DNA of 64,000 nucleotides from Devosia indica (GCF_003056405.1 NZ_PYVZ01000004.1:62001-126000), one strand, 5' to 3'. Shown: positions 15,907 to 26,546, numbered from the stretch's first letter. Program-made: numbers and translations. Notes: generated by a model not told the origin, from the sequence alone.

Positions 15907-16643
15907 TGGGCCAGAAAATCAATCCGATCGGCTTCCGCCTCGGCATCAACCGGACCTGGGACAGCCGTTGGTTCGCCAACAAGGGCGAATATGGTGTTCT
16001 TCTTCAGGAAGACCTGAAGATCCGCACCATGCTGATGAAGGAACTGAAGGCCGCTGCGGTCTCCAAGATCGTCATCGAGCGTCCGCACCGTAAGTGCCGC
16101 GTGTCGATCCACACTGCCCGTCCGGGTATCGTGATCGGCAAGAAGGGCGCTGACATCGACAAGATCCGCGCCAAGGTGAAGAAGTTCACCGACAGCGAAG
16201 TGCACATCAACATCGTTGAAGTGCGCAAGCCGGAAACCGATGCAACGCTGGTTGCCCAGGGCATTGCCCAGCAGCTGGAACGCCGTGTGGCATTCCGTCG
16301 CGCCATGAAGCGTGCTGTGCAGACTGCAATCCGCATGGGCGCCGGTGGTATCCGCGTCAATGTTGGTGGTCGTCTCGGTGGTGCCGATATCGCCCGTACC
16401 GAATGGTACCGCGAAGGCCGCGTGCCGCTGCACACCCTGCGTGCCGATATCGACTACGGTACTGCTGAAGCCGAAACCACTTACGGCATCATCGGTATCA
16501 AGGTCTGGATCTTCAAGGGCGAAGTCCTTGAGCATGATCCGTCGGCCCACGAGCGTCGTGCCACCGAAGGTGGTGAAGGTGGTCAGCGTTCTGAGCGCGA
16601 ACCGCGCCGTGAACGCGGCGACCGCGACCGCGAACGCGCATAA
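15906..16643 (+). CDS. rpsC: 30S ribosomal protein S3
   Basis: This 245 aa protein of the mRNA entry channel has helicase function together with S4. It starts [15 protein letters not shown]. The KH domain [15 protein letters not shown] is present. The C-terminus is a charged Arg/Glu/Gly-rich tail of about 30 residues, typical of the order. It overlaps rplV by one base, and rplP follows after 15 nt. Confidence 0.98.
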   Translation: MGQKINPIGFRLGINRTWDSRWFANKGEYGVLLQEDLKIRTMLMKELKAAAVSKIVIERPHRKCRVSIHTARPGIVIGKKGADIDKIRAKVKKFTDSEVHINIVEVRKPETDATLVAQGIAQQLERRVAFRRAMKRAVQTAIRMGAGGIRVNVGGRLGGADIARTEWYREGRVPLHTLRADIDYGTAEAETTYGIIGIKVWIFKGEVLEHDPSAHERRATEGGEGGQRSEREPRRERGDRDRERA

Positions 16644-16658
16644 GAAGGTTAGTTCATT

Positions 16659-17072
16659 ATGCTGCAACCGAAGAGAACTAAGTTCCGCAAGGCCCACAAG
16701 GGCCGCATCCATGGCGAAGCCAAGGGTGGTACCACCCTGGCTTTCGGTCAGTACGCACTCAAGGCCACCGAGCCGGAACGCGTCACCGCCCGCCAGATCG
16801 AAGCTGCCCGTCGCGCGATCACTCGTGAGATGAAGCGCCAGGGCCGCGTCTGGATCCGGATTTTCCCGGATGTGCCGGTGTCCAAGAAGCCTACCGAAGT
16901 CCGTATGGGTAAGGGTAAGGGTTCCGTGGAGTACTGGGCTGCGCGCGTAAAACCGGGTCGTATCGTTTTTGAGATTGACGGCGTACCCGAAGACGTTGCA
17001 AAGGAGGCCCTTCGCCTCGGAGCAATGAAGTTGCCGATCACCACGCGTATTGTCACGCGTATTGCCGATTAA
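16659..17072 (+). CDS. rplP: 50S ribosomal protein L16
   Basis: This 137 aa protein near the A site orients aminoacyl-tRNA. It starts [17 protein letters not shown] and contains the [18 protein letters not shown] signature. The length equals the family norm. rpmC follows after 11 nt. Confidence 0.98.
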   Translation: MLQPKRTKFRKAHKGRIHGEAKGGTTLAFGQYALKATEPERVTARQIEAARRAITREMKRQGRVWIRIFPDVPVSKKPTEVRMGKGKGSVEYWAARVKPGRIVFEIDGVPEDVAKEALRLGAMKLPITTRIVTRIAD

Positions 17073-17083
17073 GGAACACGAGC

Positions 17084-17278
17084 ATGAAAGCCAGTGATGT
17101 GCGGGCCAAGACCGCAGACGAACTGAAAGATCAGCTCGTCGACCTGAAGAAAGAACAGTTCAACCTGCGTTTCCAGCGCGCTACCCAGCAGTTGGAAAAG
17201 CCGGCCAGGGTTCGGGAAGTCCGCCGCGATATCGCGCGGATCAAAACCGTCCTCGGCCAAAAGAACGCAGCTAAGTAA
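17084..17278 (+). CDS. rpmC: 50S ribosomal protein L29
   Basis: This small 64 aa helical-hairpin protein lies next to the exit tunnel. It starts [18 protein letters not shown] and has the [13 protein letters not shown] segment typical of L29. AAGGAA precedes the ATG, and rpsQ follows after 12 nt. Confidence 0.97.
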   Translation: MKASDVRAKTADELKDQLVDLKKEQFNLRFQRATQQLEKPARVREVRRDIARIKTVLGQKNAAK

Positions 17279-17290
17279 GGATTCACACCC

Positions 17291-17536
17291 ATGCCAAAGC
17301 GCGTTTTGCAGGGGACCGTTGTCTCCGACGCCAATGACAAGACCATCGTGGTTCGTGTCGAGCGCCGTTTCACCCATCCGCTTCTGAAGAAGACCGTGCG
17401 TCGTTCCAAGAAGTACCACGCCCACGATGAAAATAATGTGGCAAAGGTCGGTCAGACCGTGTGGATCGAGGAAACAGCGCCGATTTCAAAGAACAAGCGT
17501 TGGTCGCTCGTGCCGGCTTCGTCGCCGTCTGCGTAA
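17291..17536 (+). CDS. rpsQ: 30S ribosomal protein S17
   Basis: This 81 aa OB-fold protein is an early 16S rRNA binder. It starts [18 protein letters not shown], with [20 protein letters not shown] in the core. A 64-nt gap before rplN is one of the wider ones in the block but shows no clear hairpin with a T tract. Confidence 0.97.
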   Translation: MPKRVLQGTVVSDANDKTIVVRVERRFTHPLLKKTVRRSKKYHAHDENNVAKVGQTVWIEETAPISKNKRWSLVPASSPSA

Positions 17537-17600
17537 GAGAAACAATTCAGGTCGGCGCGCCGGGTGACGGTGCAGCCGATAAACTAGAAGGCATCCAGTC

Positions 17601-17969
17601 ATGATCCAGATGCAGTCCAATCTCGACGTCGCGGACAATTCCGGCGCTCGTCGTGTCATGTGCATCAAGGTGCTGGGCGGTTCGCATCGTAAATACGCCT
17701 CGGTCGGCGACATTATTGTCGTTTCGGTCAAGGACGCTATTCCGCGCGGCCGCGTCAAAAAGGGCCAGGTGATGAAGGCCGTGGTGGTTCGCACCGCAAC
17801 CGACATCCGCCGTCCCGACGGCACCGTCATCCGTTTCGACAAGAACGCCGCCGTTCTTCTGAACAATCAGAAAGAGCCGATCGGCACCCGTATCTTCGGA
17901 CCGGTTCCGCGCGAACTCCGCGCCAAGAACCAGATGAAGATCATTTCGCTTGCCCCAGAGGTGCTGTAA
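17601..17969 (+). CDS. rplN: 50S ribosomal protein L14
   Basis: This 122 aa protein lies at the intersubunit face and is the binding site of the silencing factor RsfS. It starts [18 protein letters not shown], a near-invariant N-terminus, and ends IISLAPEVL. The stop overlaps the rplX ATG by one base. It marks the start of the spc gene set. Confidence 0.98.
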   Translation: MIQMQSNLDVADNSGARRVMCIKVLGGSHRKYASVGDIIVVSVKDAIPRGRVKKGQVMKAVVVRTATDIRRPDGTVIRFDKNAAVLLNNQKEPIGTRIFGPVPRELRAKNQMKIISLAPEVL

Positions 17970-18280
17970 TGGCCGCCAAGATCAAGAAGGGCGATAAAGT
18001 CATCGTCCTGGCCGGCAAGGACAAGGGCAAGACCGGTCAGGTCCTGTCCGTCATTCCGTCCGAAACCCGCGCGATCGTCCAGGGTATCAACCTGGTTCGT
18101 CGCCACCAGAAGCAGACTGCATCGAATGATGCCGGCATCTTCACCAAGGAAGCGCCGATCCATCTTTCGAACCTGGCGGTCGCCGACAAGGATGGCAAGC
18201 CGTCCCGCGTCGGTTTCCAGATCAAGGACGGCGTGAAGACCCGCGTCGCCAAGACCACCGGAGATCAGATCGATGGCTGA
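17969..18280 (+). CDS. rplX: 50S ribosomal protein L24
   Basis: This 103 aa KOW-domain protein initiates 50S assembly. It starts [20 protein letters not shown], the KOW motif. It overlaps rplN by one base and rplE by eight bases, indicating coupled translation. Confidence 0.97.
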   Translation: MAAKIKKGDKVIVLAGKDKGKTGQVLSVIPSETRAIVQGINLVRRHQKQTASNDAGIFTKEAPIHLSNLAVADKDGKPSRVGFQIKDGVKTRVAKTTGDQIDG

Positions 18281-18830
18281 GACCGCTTACATTCCGCGTC
18301 TCCGGACCGAATACGACACCACGATCAAGGCCGCCCTGCGTGAGCAGTTTGCGTACAAGAACGTGATGGAACTGCCGCGGCTCGACAAGATCGTGCTGAA
18401 CATGGGCGTTGGCGAAGCCGTCAACGACACCAAGAAGGTGAAGTCTGCCGCTGACCAGCTCGAGCTGATCTCCGGTCAGAAGCCCGTGATCACCCACGCC
18501 CGCAAGTCGATCGCCGGCTTCAAGGTTCGCGAAGGCATGCCCCTGGGCGTCAAGGTCACGCTGCGCAAGACGCGCATGTATGAATTCCTGGACCGCCTGG
18601 TGAATATCGCCCTGCCGCGCGTCCGCGACTTCCGCGGCCTCAACCCGAACGCCTTTGACGGCCGTGGCAACTATGCCATGGGCATCAAGGAACACATCAT
18701 CTTCCCCGAGATCAACTATGATCAGATTGATCAGGTCTGGGGCATGGACATCGTGATCACCACGACGGCCCGTACCGATGATGAGGCGCGTGCGCTTCTC
18801 AAGGCTTTCAACTTCCCGTTCCGCCAGTAA
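18273..18830 (+). CDS. rplE: 50S ribosomal protein L5
   Basis: This 185 aa protein of the 5S rRNA domain contacts P-site tRNA. The segments [16 protein letters not shown] and [17 protein letters not shown] are diagnostic. Its start overlaps the end of rplX by 8 nt; [15 protein letters not shown] fits the family start. A 32-nt gap precedes rpsN. Confidence 0.98.
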   Translation: MAETAYIPRLRTEYDTTIKAALREQFAYKNVMELPRLDKIVLNMGVGEAVNDTKKVKSAADQLELISGQKPVITHARKSIAGFKVREGMPLGVKVTLRKTRMYEFLDRLVNIALPRVRDFRGLNPNAFDGRGNYAMGIKEHIIFPEINYDQIDQVWGMDIVITTTARTDDEARALLKAFNFPFRQ

Positions 18831-18862
18831 GCGGCGCCGAGGAAGGGATAAAGGATCAGGAC

Positions 18863-19168
18863 ATGGCAAAGACCAGCTCCATCGAAAAGAACAAGAAGCG
18901 CGCCGCTCTGGCTCAGCAGTATGCCGCCAAGCGCGCCGCGCTCAAGGCTACCGTCAAGAACCAGGACGCTCCGATTGAAGAGCGTTTCAAGGCCAGCCTC
19001 AAACTGGCTGAACTGCCGCGCAATTCGGCCAAGGTCCGCATTCGCAACCGTTGCGAAGTGTCGGGTCGTCCGCGTGGTTACTATCGCAAGCTCAAGATGA
19101 GCCGTATTGCCCTGCGTCAGCTGGGCAACCTGGGCCAGATCCCGGGTCTGGTGAAGTCGAGCTGGTAA
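18863..19168 (+). CDS. rpsN: 30S ribosomal protein S14
   Basis: This 101 aa protein is the long, zinc-free (C-minus) form: it has no paired CxxC knuckles, only one Cys in [15 protein letters not shown]. It is the same length as E. coli S14. It starts [14 protein letters not shown] after an AGGATCAGG region. rpsH follows after 13 nt. Confidence 0.97.
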   Translation: MAKTSSIEKNKKRAALAQQYAAKRAALKATVKNQDAPIEERFKASLKLAELPRNSAKVRIRNRCEVSGRPRGYYRKLKMSRIALRQLGNLGQIPGLVKSSW

Positions 19169-19181
19169 GGAGAAACATCAA

Positions 19182-19580
19182 ATGAGCTTTTCCGATCCAA
19201 TCGGCGATATGTTGACCCGCATCCGCAACGCTCAGGAGCGTCGCAAGAATTCCGTTTCGACTCCGGCTTCGACCCTGCGTGGTCGTGTGCTGGACGTTCT
19301 CCAGTCCGAGGGTTTCATCCGCGGCTATTCGGAGACCAAGTTCGAGAACGGCGCTGCCGAGTACGAGATTGAACTCAAGTACTCGGACAATGAAGGCGTT
19401 ATCCGCACGATCGAACGCGTTTCGCGTCCCGGCCGTCGGGTGTACGCATCCGTCAAGAATATTCCGCAGGTTGCCAATGGCCTGGGTGTCTCGATCCTCT
19501 CCACCCCCAAGGGTGTGATGGCCGATCACGAAGCCAAGGCTGCCAATGTGGGTGGCGAGGTACTCTGCCGCGTCTTCTAG
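19182..19580 (+). CDS. rpsH: 30S ribosomal protein S8
   Basis: This 132 aa protein organises the 16S central domain. It starts [18 protein letters not shown] and ends GGEVLCRVF, both typical. In E. coli S8 represses the spc operon by binding near rplE. AAGGAG stands before the ATG. rplF follows after 47 nt. Confidence 0.98.
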   Translation: MSFSDPIGDMLTRIRNAQERRKNSVSTPASTLRGRVLDVLQSEGFIRGYSETKFENGAAEYEIELKYSDNEGVIRTIERVSRPGRRVYASVKNIPQVANGLGVSILSTPKGVMADHEAKAANVGGEVLCRVF

Positions 19581-19627
19581 GCCAATTGGCTTAGGGGATC
19601 GGCAAGACGATTACTCAAGGAAGCATT

Positions 19628-20161
19628 ATGTCACGTACTGGCAAGAAACCGGTGGCCCCGGTGAGCGGCGTCACGGTAACGATCAATGGTCGTACCGTCA
19701 GCGCCAAGGGCCCGAAGGGCGAACTGAGCCTGCAGCTCATGGATATCGTCAATGTCGAGCAGGGTGATGACGGTATCGTCGTTTCTCCGGCCAACGATAC
19801 CCGTGAAGCTCGCGCCGCCTGGGGCACCACCCGCGCGCTGATCCAGAACATCGTTACGGGCGTGAGCGCCGGTTTCGAGAAGAAGCTGGCGATCCAGGGC
19901 GTTGGTTACCGCGCCGCGATGCAGGGCAAGGACGTCAAGCTCTCGCTCGGTTTCAGCCACGAAGTCGTGTATGAGGCTCCCCAGGGGATCACCCTCGCTG
20001 TTCCGGCCCCGACTGAGATCGTGGTGACTGGTATCGACAAGCAGCAGGTTGGCCAGGTTGCGGCTGAGATCCGTGGTTGGCGTCCGCCGGAGCCCTACAA
20101 GGGCAAGGGTGTGCGTTACGCCAACGAGCAGGTCTTCCGCAAAGAAGGCAAGAAGAAGTAA
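19628..20161 (+). CDS. rplF: 50S ribosomal protein L6
   Basis: This 177 aa protein near the sarcin-ricin loop is the same length as E. coli L6. It starts [17 protein letters not shown] and carries the C-terminal signature [18 protein letters not shown]. rplR follows after 12 nt. Confidence 0.98.
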   Translation: MSRTGKKPVAPVSGVTVTINGRTVSAKGPKGELSLQLMDIVNVEQGDDGIVVSPANDTREARAAWGTTRALIQNIVTGVSAGFEKKLAIQGVGYRAAMQGKDVKLSLGFSHEVVYEAPQGITLAVPAPTEIVVTGIDKQQVGQVAAEIRGWRPPEPYKGKGVRYANEQVFRKEGKKK

Positions 20162-20173
20162 GGAGCGCCACAG

Positions 20174-20536
20174 ATGGCTATTTCTGCAAAAGGTGCGGAA
20201 CGCCGCAAGGCCCGTGTCCGCAAGGCGCTCAAGGCTCGTGCCTTTGGTCGTCCCCGTCTCAGCGTTTTCCGCTCGGACAAGAACATTTACGCCCAGATCA
20301 TCGACGACACGACCGGCCGTACGCTGGCTGCCGCTTCGACCCTGGAAAAGGACGTGCGCGGTTCGCACAAGAACGGTGGCAACGCCGATGCGGCTGTGGC
20401 CGTTGGCAAGCTGATCGCCGAGCGTGGCGTGAAGGCTGGTGTCGGCGAAGTCGTGTTCGACCGTGGCGCCTATATCTATCATGGCCGTGTTAAGGCCCTT
20501 GCAGACGCTGCCCGTGAGGGCGGCCTGCAGTTCTAA
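20174..20536 (+). CDS. rplR: 50S ribosomal protein L18
   Basis: This 120 aa 5S rRNA-binding protein starts [37 protein letters not shown] and the C-terminal [19 protein letters not shown] segment are diagnostic. The ATG follows AAGGAGCG, and rpsE begins 20 nt after its stop. Confidence 0.97.
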   Translation: MAISAKGAERRKARVRKALKARAFGRPRLSVFRSDKNIYAQIIDDTTGRTLAAASTLEKDVRGSHKNGGNADAAVAVGKLIAERGVKAGVGEVVFDRGAYIYHGRVKALADAAREGGLQF

Positions 20537-20556
20537 CAACGGCGAGGAAGAGAAAT

Positions 20557-21090
20557 ATGAGCAGAGACGTTCAAGAACGCGAAAGCGAGTTCGTCGATCG
20601 CCTGGTCCACATCAACCGTGTGGCCAAGGTTGTGAAGGGCGGCCGTCGCTTCGGTTTTGCCGCCCTCGTCGTTGTCGGTGACCAGAAGGGTCGCGTCGGT
20701 TTCGGTCACGGTAAGGCCCGTGAAGTTCCTGAGGCCATCCGCAAGGCGACCGAGCAGGCCAAGCGCCAGATGATCCGTGTTCCGCTGCGCGATGCCCGTA
20801 CGCTGCACCATGATGTCACCGGTCGCCACGGCGCCGGCAAGGTCATCCTGCGTGCTGCCGTTCCGGGTACCGGTATCATCGCCGGTGGTCCGATGCGCGC
20901 CGTCTTCGAGACGCTGGGTATCAACGACATCGTCGCCAAGTCGCAGGGCACTGCGAACCCCTACAACATGATCCGTGCCACGTTCGATGCGCTCAAGCGC
21001 GTTGACAGCCCCCGTTCGGTGGCCTCGCGTCGCGGCATCAAGGTTTCCGAACTCCAGGCTCGCCGCGGCGAAGCTGCAGTCGAAGCCTGA
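20557..21090 (+). CDS. rpsE: 30S ribosomal protein S5
   Basis: This 177 aa protein of the decoding/ram region, part of the mRNA entry channel, starts [19 protein letters not shown]. It contains the double-stranded RNA-binding motif [20 protein letters not shown] and a C-terminal extension compared with the 167 aa E. coli protein. rpmD follows after 21 nt. Confidence 0.98.
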   Translation: MSRDVQERESEFVDRLVHINRVAKVVKGGRRFGFAALVVVGDQKGRVGFGHGKAREVPEAIRKATEQAKRQMIRVPLRDARTLHHDVTGRHGAGKVILRAAVPGTGIIAGGPMRAVFETLGINDIVAKSQGTANPYNMIRATFDALKRVDSPRSVASRRGIKVSELQARRGEAAVEA

Positions 21091-21111
21091 TAGGGGCTCT
21101 GGAGAAGTACA

Positions 21112-21300
21112 ATGGCAAAAGACAAGACCATCGTTGTCCAGCAGGTCGGCTCGCCGATCCGCCGTGAAAAGAGCCAGCGCGCGACCCTGATCGGTCTCGG
21201 GCTGAACAAGATGAACAAACAGCGTGAGCTGGTTGATACGCCCGAAGTGCGCGGCATGATCAACAAGATCCCGCATCTCGTCCGCGTCGTCGGCGAGTAA
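21112..21300 (+). CDS. rpmD: 50S ribosomal protein L30
   Basis: This 62 aa protein has [20 protein letters not shown] and the [20 protein letters not shown] core. It lies between rpsE and rplO as usual, 15 nt before rplO. Confidence 0.96.
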   Translation: MAKDKTIVVQQVGSPIRREKSQRATLIGLGLNKMNKQRELVDTPEVRGMINKIPHLVRVVGE

Positions 21301-21315
21301 AGGAAGGTCGGATCA

Positions 21316-21816
21316 ATGACTCGTTTGAACGAACTTCGCGATAATCCTGGTGCCAACAAGACCCGCGTTCGAGTGGGCCGTGGTATCGGTTCGGGCGTCG
21401 GCAAGACCGGTGGCCGCGGTGTGAAGGGCCAGACCTCTCGCTCCGGTGTCGCCATCAACGGATTTGAAGGCGGCCAGATGCCCCTTCACATGCGTATGCC
21501 AAAGCGTGGCTTCAACGCCTGGAACCCGAGCGACTTCAATGAAGTCCGCATCGACCGGATCCAGGCCTATATCGACAGCGGCAAGCTCGATGCCAAGGCT
21601 GTCGTGGATGCTGCTGCCCTAATCGCCGCTGGTGTTATCCGTCGTCCCAAGGACGGCGTGCGCCTGATCGGTTCGGAAGGGTTCTCGGCCAAGAAGGTCA
21701 CCTTCAAGGTTGATTATGCCACCAAGGGTGCTGCTGCGGCCATTGAAGCGGCTGGCGGCAAGCTCGACCTTATCCCGGTCAAGGAGACCTGGAAGAAGGC
21801 CCCGCGCGCCGAGTAA
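21316..21816 (+). CDS. rplO: 50S ribosomal protein L15
   Basis: This 166 aa late-assembly protein is longer than the 144 aa E. coli form because of its C-terminal part. It starts [19 protein letters not shown] and contains the glycine-rich [18 protein letters not shown] segment. A hairpin stands between it and secY. Confidence 0.97.
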   Translation: MTRLNELRDNPGANKTRVRVGRGIGSGVGKTGGRGVKGQTSRSGVAINGFEGGQMPLHMRMPKRGFNAWNPSDFNEVRIDRIQAYIDSGKLDAKAVVDAAALIAAGVIRRPKDGVRLIGSEGFSAKKVTFKVDYATKGAAAAIEAAGGKLDLIPVKETWKKAPRAE

Positions 21817-21830
21817 TTCACTTGGCAGGG

Positions 21831-21862
21831 CGCACCCGGCATGACGCCGGGTGCGTTCTTAT
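21831..21862 (+). terminator. rplO-secY attenuator-like hairpin
   Basis: CGCACCCGGC (21831-21840) pairs perfectly with GCCGGGTGCG (21846-21855) around a 5-nt loop, followed by TTCTTAT. The T tract is interrupted, so read-through into secY is expected. The hairpin lies across an ATG at 21841 that is in frame with secY, which is one reason to reject that longer start. Confidence 0.65.
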
Positions 21863-21951
21863 GGTTTGTTGCGTCTGGCCGGCACATATCCCATATATGC
21901 GTCTCCAGCGCTCCGAGCGCACCTGGCATCCAAGCCGTAGGAGCGAATTAT

Positions 21952-23289
21952 ATGGCGTCCGCAGCCGAACAGCTCGCACGTAATCTCAGTTTCTCGACCT
22001 TTTCCAAGGCGAAAGCCCTTCAGCAGCGCATCCTGTTTACACTTGGAGCGCTGCTTGTTTATCGTCTGGGCACTTTCATTCCTGTTCCGGGAATTGACCC
22101 TGATGCGTTCCGCGCGACATTCGAACAGTCGCAGCAGGGCATCATCGGCATGTTCAACATGTTTGCCGGTGGCGCTGTCGAGCGCATGGCAATCTTCGCC
22201 CTGAACCTTATTCCTTACATTACTGCATCGATTGTGGTGCAGGTGGTGTCTACCGCGTCCCCGCGTCTTGAAGCTCTCAAGAAGGAGGGTGAGGCCGGGC
22301 GGCGCAAGATGAACCAGTATACGCGCTATCTGGCAGTCTTGTTCTGTGCAGTGCAGGCCTATGGCATTGCCGTTGGCCTTGAGGGCAGCCAGGGCGTTGT
22401 GCTCAATCCGGGCTGGTTCTTCCGCATTTCCACGGTGATTACCTTGGTGGGTGGCACCATGTTCCTGATGTGGCTGGGCGAGCAGATCACCGCGCGCGGT
22501 GTCGGCAACGGCATTTCGCTGATCATCTTCGCTGGTATCGTGGCGAACCTGCCTGCAACCGTTGCACAGACGCTGGAGCTTGCGCGGACGGGGGCTATTC
22601 CTGCGCTCGCCGGGCTCGGCATGCTGGTGCTGGCCCTGGTGGTGATCGCAGTCATCATCTTCTTTGAGCGCGCTCAGCGTCGGCTGCTGATTCAGTATCC
22701 AAAGCGCCAGGTCGGCAACAAGATGTTCCAGGGCGATACCTCGCACCTGCCGCTCAAGCTGAACACGTCCGGCGTTATTCCGGTGATTTTCGGTTCTTCC
22801 CTGCTGCTGCTGCCGGCGACCATCGCCTCGTTTGCAGCCCAGGGCAATGCGCCGGCCTGGCTCACGACGGTGACGGCCTTGCTGGGTCGCGGTCAGCCCC
22901 TCTATCTGGCGCTGTTCGCGTTCTTCATCATTTTCTTCGCCTTCTTCTATACGGCAATCGTGTTCAACCCGACCGAGACCGCCGACAATCTCAAGCGCTC
23001 CGGCGGGTTCATTCCGGGTATTCGCCCGGGTGAGCGGACGGCGCAGCACATCGATTATGTGCTGACCCGCATCACGGTGGTCGGCGCGATCTATCTGACG
23101 GTCGTGGCGTTGATCCCGGAAGTGCTGTTCAGCCAGCTTGCGGTGAGCCAGTTCATCGGCGGTACGTCGCTGCTGATCATGGTAACGGTCACGCTCGATA
23201 CGATCACCCAGATCCAGAGCCATCTGGTGGCCCAGCAATATGAAGGGCTGCTGAAGAAATCCCGTCTTGGAGGAGGCAAGCGTCGATGA
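21952..23289 (+). CDS. secY: Protein translocase subunit SecY
   Basis: This 445 aa channel-forming subunit of the SecYEG translocon has ten hydrophobic membrane segments. It starts [20 protein letters not shown] at ATG 21952 with TAGGAG 9 nt upstream; a longer frame from 21841 would add 37 residues encoded by a hairpin and an intergenic sequence. [19 protein letters not shown] is the conserved cytoplasmic loop that binds SecA/ribosome, and TNILIMVTV-like helices follow. Its stop overlaps adk by 4 nt (ATGA). Confidence 0.97.
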   Translation: MASAAEQLARNLSFSTFSKAKALQQRILFTLGALLVYRLGTFIPVPGIDPDAFRATFEQSQQGIIGMFNMFAGGAVERMAIFALNLIPYITASIVVQVVSTASPRLEALKKEGEAGRRKMNQYTRYLAVLFCAVQAYGIAVGLEGSQGVVLNPGWFFRISTVITLVGGTMFLMWLGEQITARGVGNGISLIIFAGIVANLPATVAQTLELARTGAIPALAGLGMLVLALVVIAVIIFFERAQRRLLIQYPKRQVGNKMFQGDTSHLPLKLNTSGVIPVIFGSSLLLLPATIASFAAQGNAPAWLTTVTALLGRGQPLYLALFAFFIIFFAFFYTAIVFNPTETADNLKRSGGFIPGIRPGERTAQHIDYVLTRITVVGAIYLTVVALIPEVLFSQLAVSQFIGGTSLLIMVTVTLDTITQIQSHLVAQQYEGLLKKSRLGGGKRR

Positions 23290-23855
23290 GGTTGATCCTG
23301 TTGGGACCCCCGGGGGCGGGGAAGGGCACACAGGCCAAGATTCTGGTGGAGGCCTACGGCATCCCCCAGCTTTCAACCGGCGACATCCTGCGCGCCGCCA
23401 TTGCTGCCAAGACTCCGTTGGGCCTGGAAGCCAAGGCGATCGTGGATCGGGGCGACCTGGTTTCCGATACCATCGTCAATGGCATAGTTTCCGAGCGGCT
23501 GGACGCGGAAGACTGCAGGCCCGGATTTATCCTGGATGGCTTCCCGCGCACGATTGCGCAGGCCGAGGCACTTGATCAGATGCTTGCGGACAAGGGAATC
23601 GCGCTTGATGCCGTCATCGAGATCAAGGCGGAAGCTGACGAGCTGGTGAAGCGCGTCATCAATCGCGCCAAGGAATCGGGCGGCGCCCGTGCCGATGACA
23701 ATGAGGAAGTGCTGCGCAAGCGCCTCGGTGTCTATTCGGAACAGACTGCGCCGCTGGTGGAATACTATGCCGGCAAGGGCCTGCTGAAGCCCGTCGACGG
23801 GATGGCGCCCGTCGAAGAGGTCGCAGCGGCCATCAAGAGTGCCCTGGGCAAGTGA
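23286..23855 (+). CDS. adk: Adenylate kinase (short-lid form)
   Basis: This 189 aa enzyme interconverts ATP + AMP with 2 ADP. It has the P-loop [10 protein letters not shown] at 7-16, GDILRAA in the AMP-binding region and [10 protein letters not shown] in the core. It lacks the ~25-residue extended LID of E. coli Adk, as is usual in alphaproteobacteria. It overlaps secY by 4 nt, occupying the slot where gammaproteobacteria have rpmJ. A 174-nt gap with a hairpin precedes rpsM. Confidence 0.96.
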   Translation: MRLILLGPPGAGKGTQAKILVEAYGIPQLSTGDILRAAIAAKTPLGLEAKAIVDRGDLVSDTIVNGIVSERLDAEDCRPGFILDGFPRTIAQAEALDQMLADKGIALDAVIEIKAEADELVKRVINRAKESGGARADDNEEVLRKRLGVYSEQTAPLVEYYAGKGLLKPVDGMAPVEEVAAAIKSALGK

Positions 23856-23870
23856 ACAATAGGCCGGGTA

Positions 23871-23900
23871 GGGCAGTTGACTCTGCCCGGTCTTATCCTT
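23871..23900 (+). terminator. adk-rpsM attenuator-like hairpin
   Basis: GGGCAG (23871-23876) pairs with CTGCCC (23883-23888) around a 6-nt loop, followed by GGTCTTATCCTT. The stem is short and the T tract broken. The rest of the gap includes AGAACCG (about 23904) and its complement CGGTTCT (about 23939), a possible long-range stem in the rpsM leader. Confidence 0.5.
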
Positions 23901-24029
23901 AAAGAACCGCACCAGTCTCATGGATCATTGGGCTGGATTCGGTTCTCCCTTAGTTGGGGGTCGAAATCCGGTCCCTTGTTGTTTAAAGGCACCCGCCGGG
24001 ATGGCGCGTGTGAATGAAGGAGAGCAGAC

Positions 24030-24398
24030 GTGGCTCGTATTGCTGGCGTCAACATTCCGACGAATAAGCGCGTGGTTATCGCGCTACAGTATATTCACGG
24101 GATCGGCGAAAAGTTCGCCAAGGACATTACTGAGGGTGCCGGCATTCCGGCGGAGCGCCGCGTCAACGAGCTGACCGACGCTGAAGTGATTCAGATCCGT
24201 GAAGCCATCGACCGCGACTATGTCGTGGAAGGTGACCTGCGCCGCAATGTTGCAATGAACATCAAGCGCCTGATGGATCTGGGTAACTACCGTGGTCTGC
24301 GCCACCGTCGTGGCCTGCCGGTCCGTGGTCAGCGCACCCATACCAACGCTCGTACCCGCAAGGGTCCGGCGAAGCCGATCGCCGGCAAGAAGAAGTAA
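24030..24398 (+). CDS. rpsM: 30S ribosomal protein S13
   Basis: This 122 aa head protein contacts P-site tRNA and L5. It begins with GTG at 24030 ([15 protein letters not shown]); AAGGAGA lies about 8 nt upstream, so the GTG is the real start. [20 protein letters not shown] is the conserved C-terminal segment. Unlike in E. coli, rpsD is not in this cluster, so S4 autoregulation of this message cannot be assumed. Confidence 0.97.
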   Translation: MARIAGVNIPTNKRVVIALQYIHGIGEKFAKDITEGAGIPAERRVNELTDAEVIQIREAIDRDYVVEGDLRRNVAMNIKRLMDLGNYRGLRHRRGLPVRGQRTHTNARTRKGPAKPIAGKKK

Positions 24399-24401
24399 TT
24401 G

Positions 24402-24430
24402 CCGCCCCGCGCTTGCGGGGTGGTCTTTTG
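24402..24430 (+). terminator. rpsM-rpsK hairpin with T tract
   Basis: CCGCCCCGC (24402-24410) pairs with GCGGGGTGG (24415-24423), one G-U pair, GCTT loop, then TCTTTTG. It has the form of an intrinsic terminator but lies inside the cluster, four bases after the rpsM stop. The remaining ~120 nt before rpsK could hold an internal promoter; none is clear. Confidence 0.65.
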
Positions 24431-24552
24431 AATTGGGAGCGGCGGGTCAAGCCTTTCCGGAGTTCGCCAGAACTTGCCGGGCAGACTTGGACCGCTTCTT
24501 CCGTGGTGGAGCTGCTGGAATTACGGCAGCGCCGATATCCTAGAGGATAGTA

Positions 24553-24945
24553 ATGGCTAAGACTGAAGTCGCGCGCGTCCGTCGCAAGGAGCGCAAGAAT
24601 ATCACTTCGGGCGTCGCTCACGTGAACGCCTCCTTCAACAACACGATGATCACCATCGCTGACATGCAGGGCAACACGATTTCGTGGTCGTCCTCGGGCG
24701 TGATGGGCTTCAAGGGTTCGCGCAAGTCGACCCCTTATGCTGCTCAGGTTGCTGCTGAAGATGCGGCCAAGAAGGCCCAGGAACACGGCATGAAGACCCT
24801 TGAGGTCGAAGTGCGCGGTCCGGGTTCGGGCCGTGAATCGGCACTGCGTGCTCTGCAGGCCGCTGGCTTCAATGTCACTTCGATCCGCGACGTCACGTCG
24901 ATTCCGCACAATGGCTGCCGTCCACGCAAGCGGCGCCGCGTCTAA
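24553..24945 (+). CDS. rpsK: 30S ribosomal protein S11
   Basis: This 130 aa platform protein starts [36 protein letters not shown] and the C-terminal [18 protein letters not shown] are diagnostic. AGAGGATAG precedes the ATG. It is flanked on both sides by hairpins. Confidence 0.98.
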   Translation: MAKTEVARVRRKERKNITSGVAHVNASFNNTMITIADMQGNTISWSSSGVMGFKGSRKSTPYAAQVAAEDAAKKAQEHGMKTLEVEVRGPGSGRESALRALQAAGFNVTSIRDVTSIPHNGCRPRKRRRV

Positions 24946-24961
24946 CAGGACGATTGGAAGT

Positions 24962-24996
24962 CTCCCGGCCGATTGAATGGGCCGGGAGTTCTATTG
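24962..24996 (+). terminator. rpsK-rpoA hairpin with short T tract
   Basis: CTCCCGGCC (24962-24970) pairs perfectly with GGCCGGGAG (24980-24988), 9-nt loop, followed by TTCTATTG. It is an attenuator-like element between rpsK and rpoA and could lower rpoA expression relative to the ribosomal proteins. Confidence 0.6.
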
Positions 24997-25046
24997 TGTA
25001 TGCGGCGGAGCGGCCGAAATGGCCGCTAAATTGAAAGGACATTACC

Positions 25047-26066
25047 GTGACGATCCAGAGGAACTGGCAGGAACTGATCAAGCCGACCAAGCTGGACATT
25101 GTTTCGGGCAGCGACAACGCGCGCGTGGCCTCGGTGGTTGCCGAGCCGCTTGAGCGCGGCTACGGGCTTACCCTGGGCAATGCCCTGCGTCGCGTGCTGC
25201 TGTCGTCGCTTCAGGGCGCGGCAGTGACCGCTATCCAGATTGACGGCATTCTGCACGAATTCTCCTCGCTGCCCGGCGTGCGCGAGGACATCACCGATCT
25301 CGTTCTCAACGTCAAGGAAATCGCCCTGAAGATGGGTGGCGAAGGCCCAAAGCGCCTGACCCTCTCCAAGCAGGGCCCCGGTGCCGTCACTGCTGGCGAC
25401 ATCAAGGTAACCGGCGACATTGAAGTGCTGAACCCCGAGCTGGTCATCTGCCACCTCGACGACGGTGCCGAGATCAATATCGAGTTCACCGTGGACACCG
25501 GCAAGGGCTACGTCCCCGCCGACAAGAACCGTCCCGAGGACGCACCGATCGGCTATATTCCGGTTGATGCGCTGTTCTCGCCGGTTCGCCGCGTGAGTTA
25601 CAAGGTTGATGCGACCCGTGCCGGCGAAAGCCTGGACAAGGACAAGCTGACCCTTTCGGTCGAGACCAATGGCGCGATTTCGCCAGAAGACGCGGTGGCC
25701 TATGCTGCCCGTATCCTGCAGGATCAGCTTTCGGTCTTCGTCAATTTCGAAGAGCCCACCAAGGAAAAGGCCCAGGATGCTGTCCCGGAACTCGCCTTCA
25801 ACCCGGCGCTGCTCAAGAAGGTCGACGAGCTGGAGCTGTCGGTCCGCTCGGCCAATTGCCTGAAGAACGACAACATTGTCTATATCGGCGACCTGATCCA
25901 GAAGACGGAAGCCGAGATGCTGCGGACGCCGAACTTTGGCCGCAAGTCGCTCAATGAAATCAAGGAAGTCCTGGCACAGATGGGGCTTCATCTCGGAATG
26001 GACGTCAACAACTGGCCGCCCGAGAATATCGATGACCTCGCCAAGCGCTACGAAGATCATTACTGA
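25047..26066 (+). CDS. rpoA: RNA polymerase alpha subunit
   Basis: This 339 aa subunit dimerises to seed polymerase assembly and contacts UP elements and activators through its C-terminal domain. It begins with GTG 25047 ([17 protein letters not shown]), preceded by GAAAGGA. The N-terminal domain has [18 protein letters not shown], and the C-terminal domain has [18 protein letters not shown]. It is ten residues longer than E. coli RpoA, as common in the class. rplQ follows after 32 nt. Confidence 0.98.
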   Translation: MTIQRNWQELIKPTKLDIVSGSDNARVASVVAEPLERGYGLTLGNALRRVLLSSLQGAAVTAIQIDGILHEFSSLPGVREDITDLVLNVKEIALKMGGEGPKRLTLSKQGPGAVTAGDIKVTGDIEVLNPELVICHLDDGAEINIEFTVDTGKGYVPADKNRPEDAPIGYIPVDALFSPVRRVSYKVDATRAGESLDKDKLTLSVETNGAISPEDAVAYAARILQDQLSVFVNFEEPTKEKAQDAVPELAFNPALLKKVDELELSVRSANCLKNDNIVYIGDLIQKTEAEMLRTPNFGRKSLNEIKEVLAQMGLHLGMDVNNWPPENIDDLAKRYEDHY

Positions 26067-26098
26067 TCCGGCGCTGACCAGACTTTAGGAGATAACCC

Positions 26099-26521
26099 AT
26101 GCGCCACGCTTCCCGAGGCCGCAAGTTCAGCCGTACCGCATCGCACCGCAAGGCGATGTTTGCGAACATGTCCGCCGCGCTGATCAAGCACGAACAGATC
26201 GTCACCACGCTTCCCAAGGCGAAGGATTTGCGTCCGATCGTCGAGAAGCTCATCACCCTGGGCAAGCGCGGCGATTTGCATGCCCGCCGCCAGGCCATCG
26301 CCCAGATCCGCGACGAAGCCATGGTCGCCAAGCTCTTTGCCGTGCTTGGCCCGCGTTATGCCGAACGCCAGGGCGGCTACCTGCGCATTCTCAAGGCTGG
26401 CTTCCGCTATGGCGACAATGCCCCGCTGGCCGTGATCGAGTTCGTCGATCGCGACGTTGATGCCAAGGGCCAGGATTCCGGTCCGGTCTTTACGCAGGAC
26501 GACGAAGCCGAAGCGGCGTAA
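26099..26521 (+). CDS. rplQ: 50S ribosomal protein L17
   Basis: This 140 aa protein starts [20 protein letters not shown], a highly conserved N-terminus, with an acidic C-terminal tail beyond the ~127 aa E. coli protein. It is the last gene of the cluster and is followed by a strong terminator. Confidence 0.97.
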   Translation: MRHASRGRKFSRTASHRKAMFANMSAALIKHEQIVTTLPKAKDLRPIVEKLITLGKRGDLHARRQAIAQIRDEAMVAKLFAVLGPRYAERQGGYLRILKAGFRYGDNAPLAVIEFVDRDVDAKGQDSGPVFTQDDEAEAA

Positions 26522-26546
26522 GTCTTGTCGGCAAGACAGTGATTTG

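Noticed and set aside
21841..21951. Longer secY start adding 37 residues.
   Set aside because: The extension crosses a hairpin, lacks a ribosome-binding site and has no SecY-like features; TAGGAG precedes ATG 21952.
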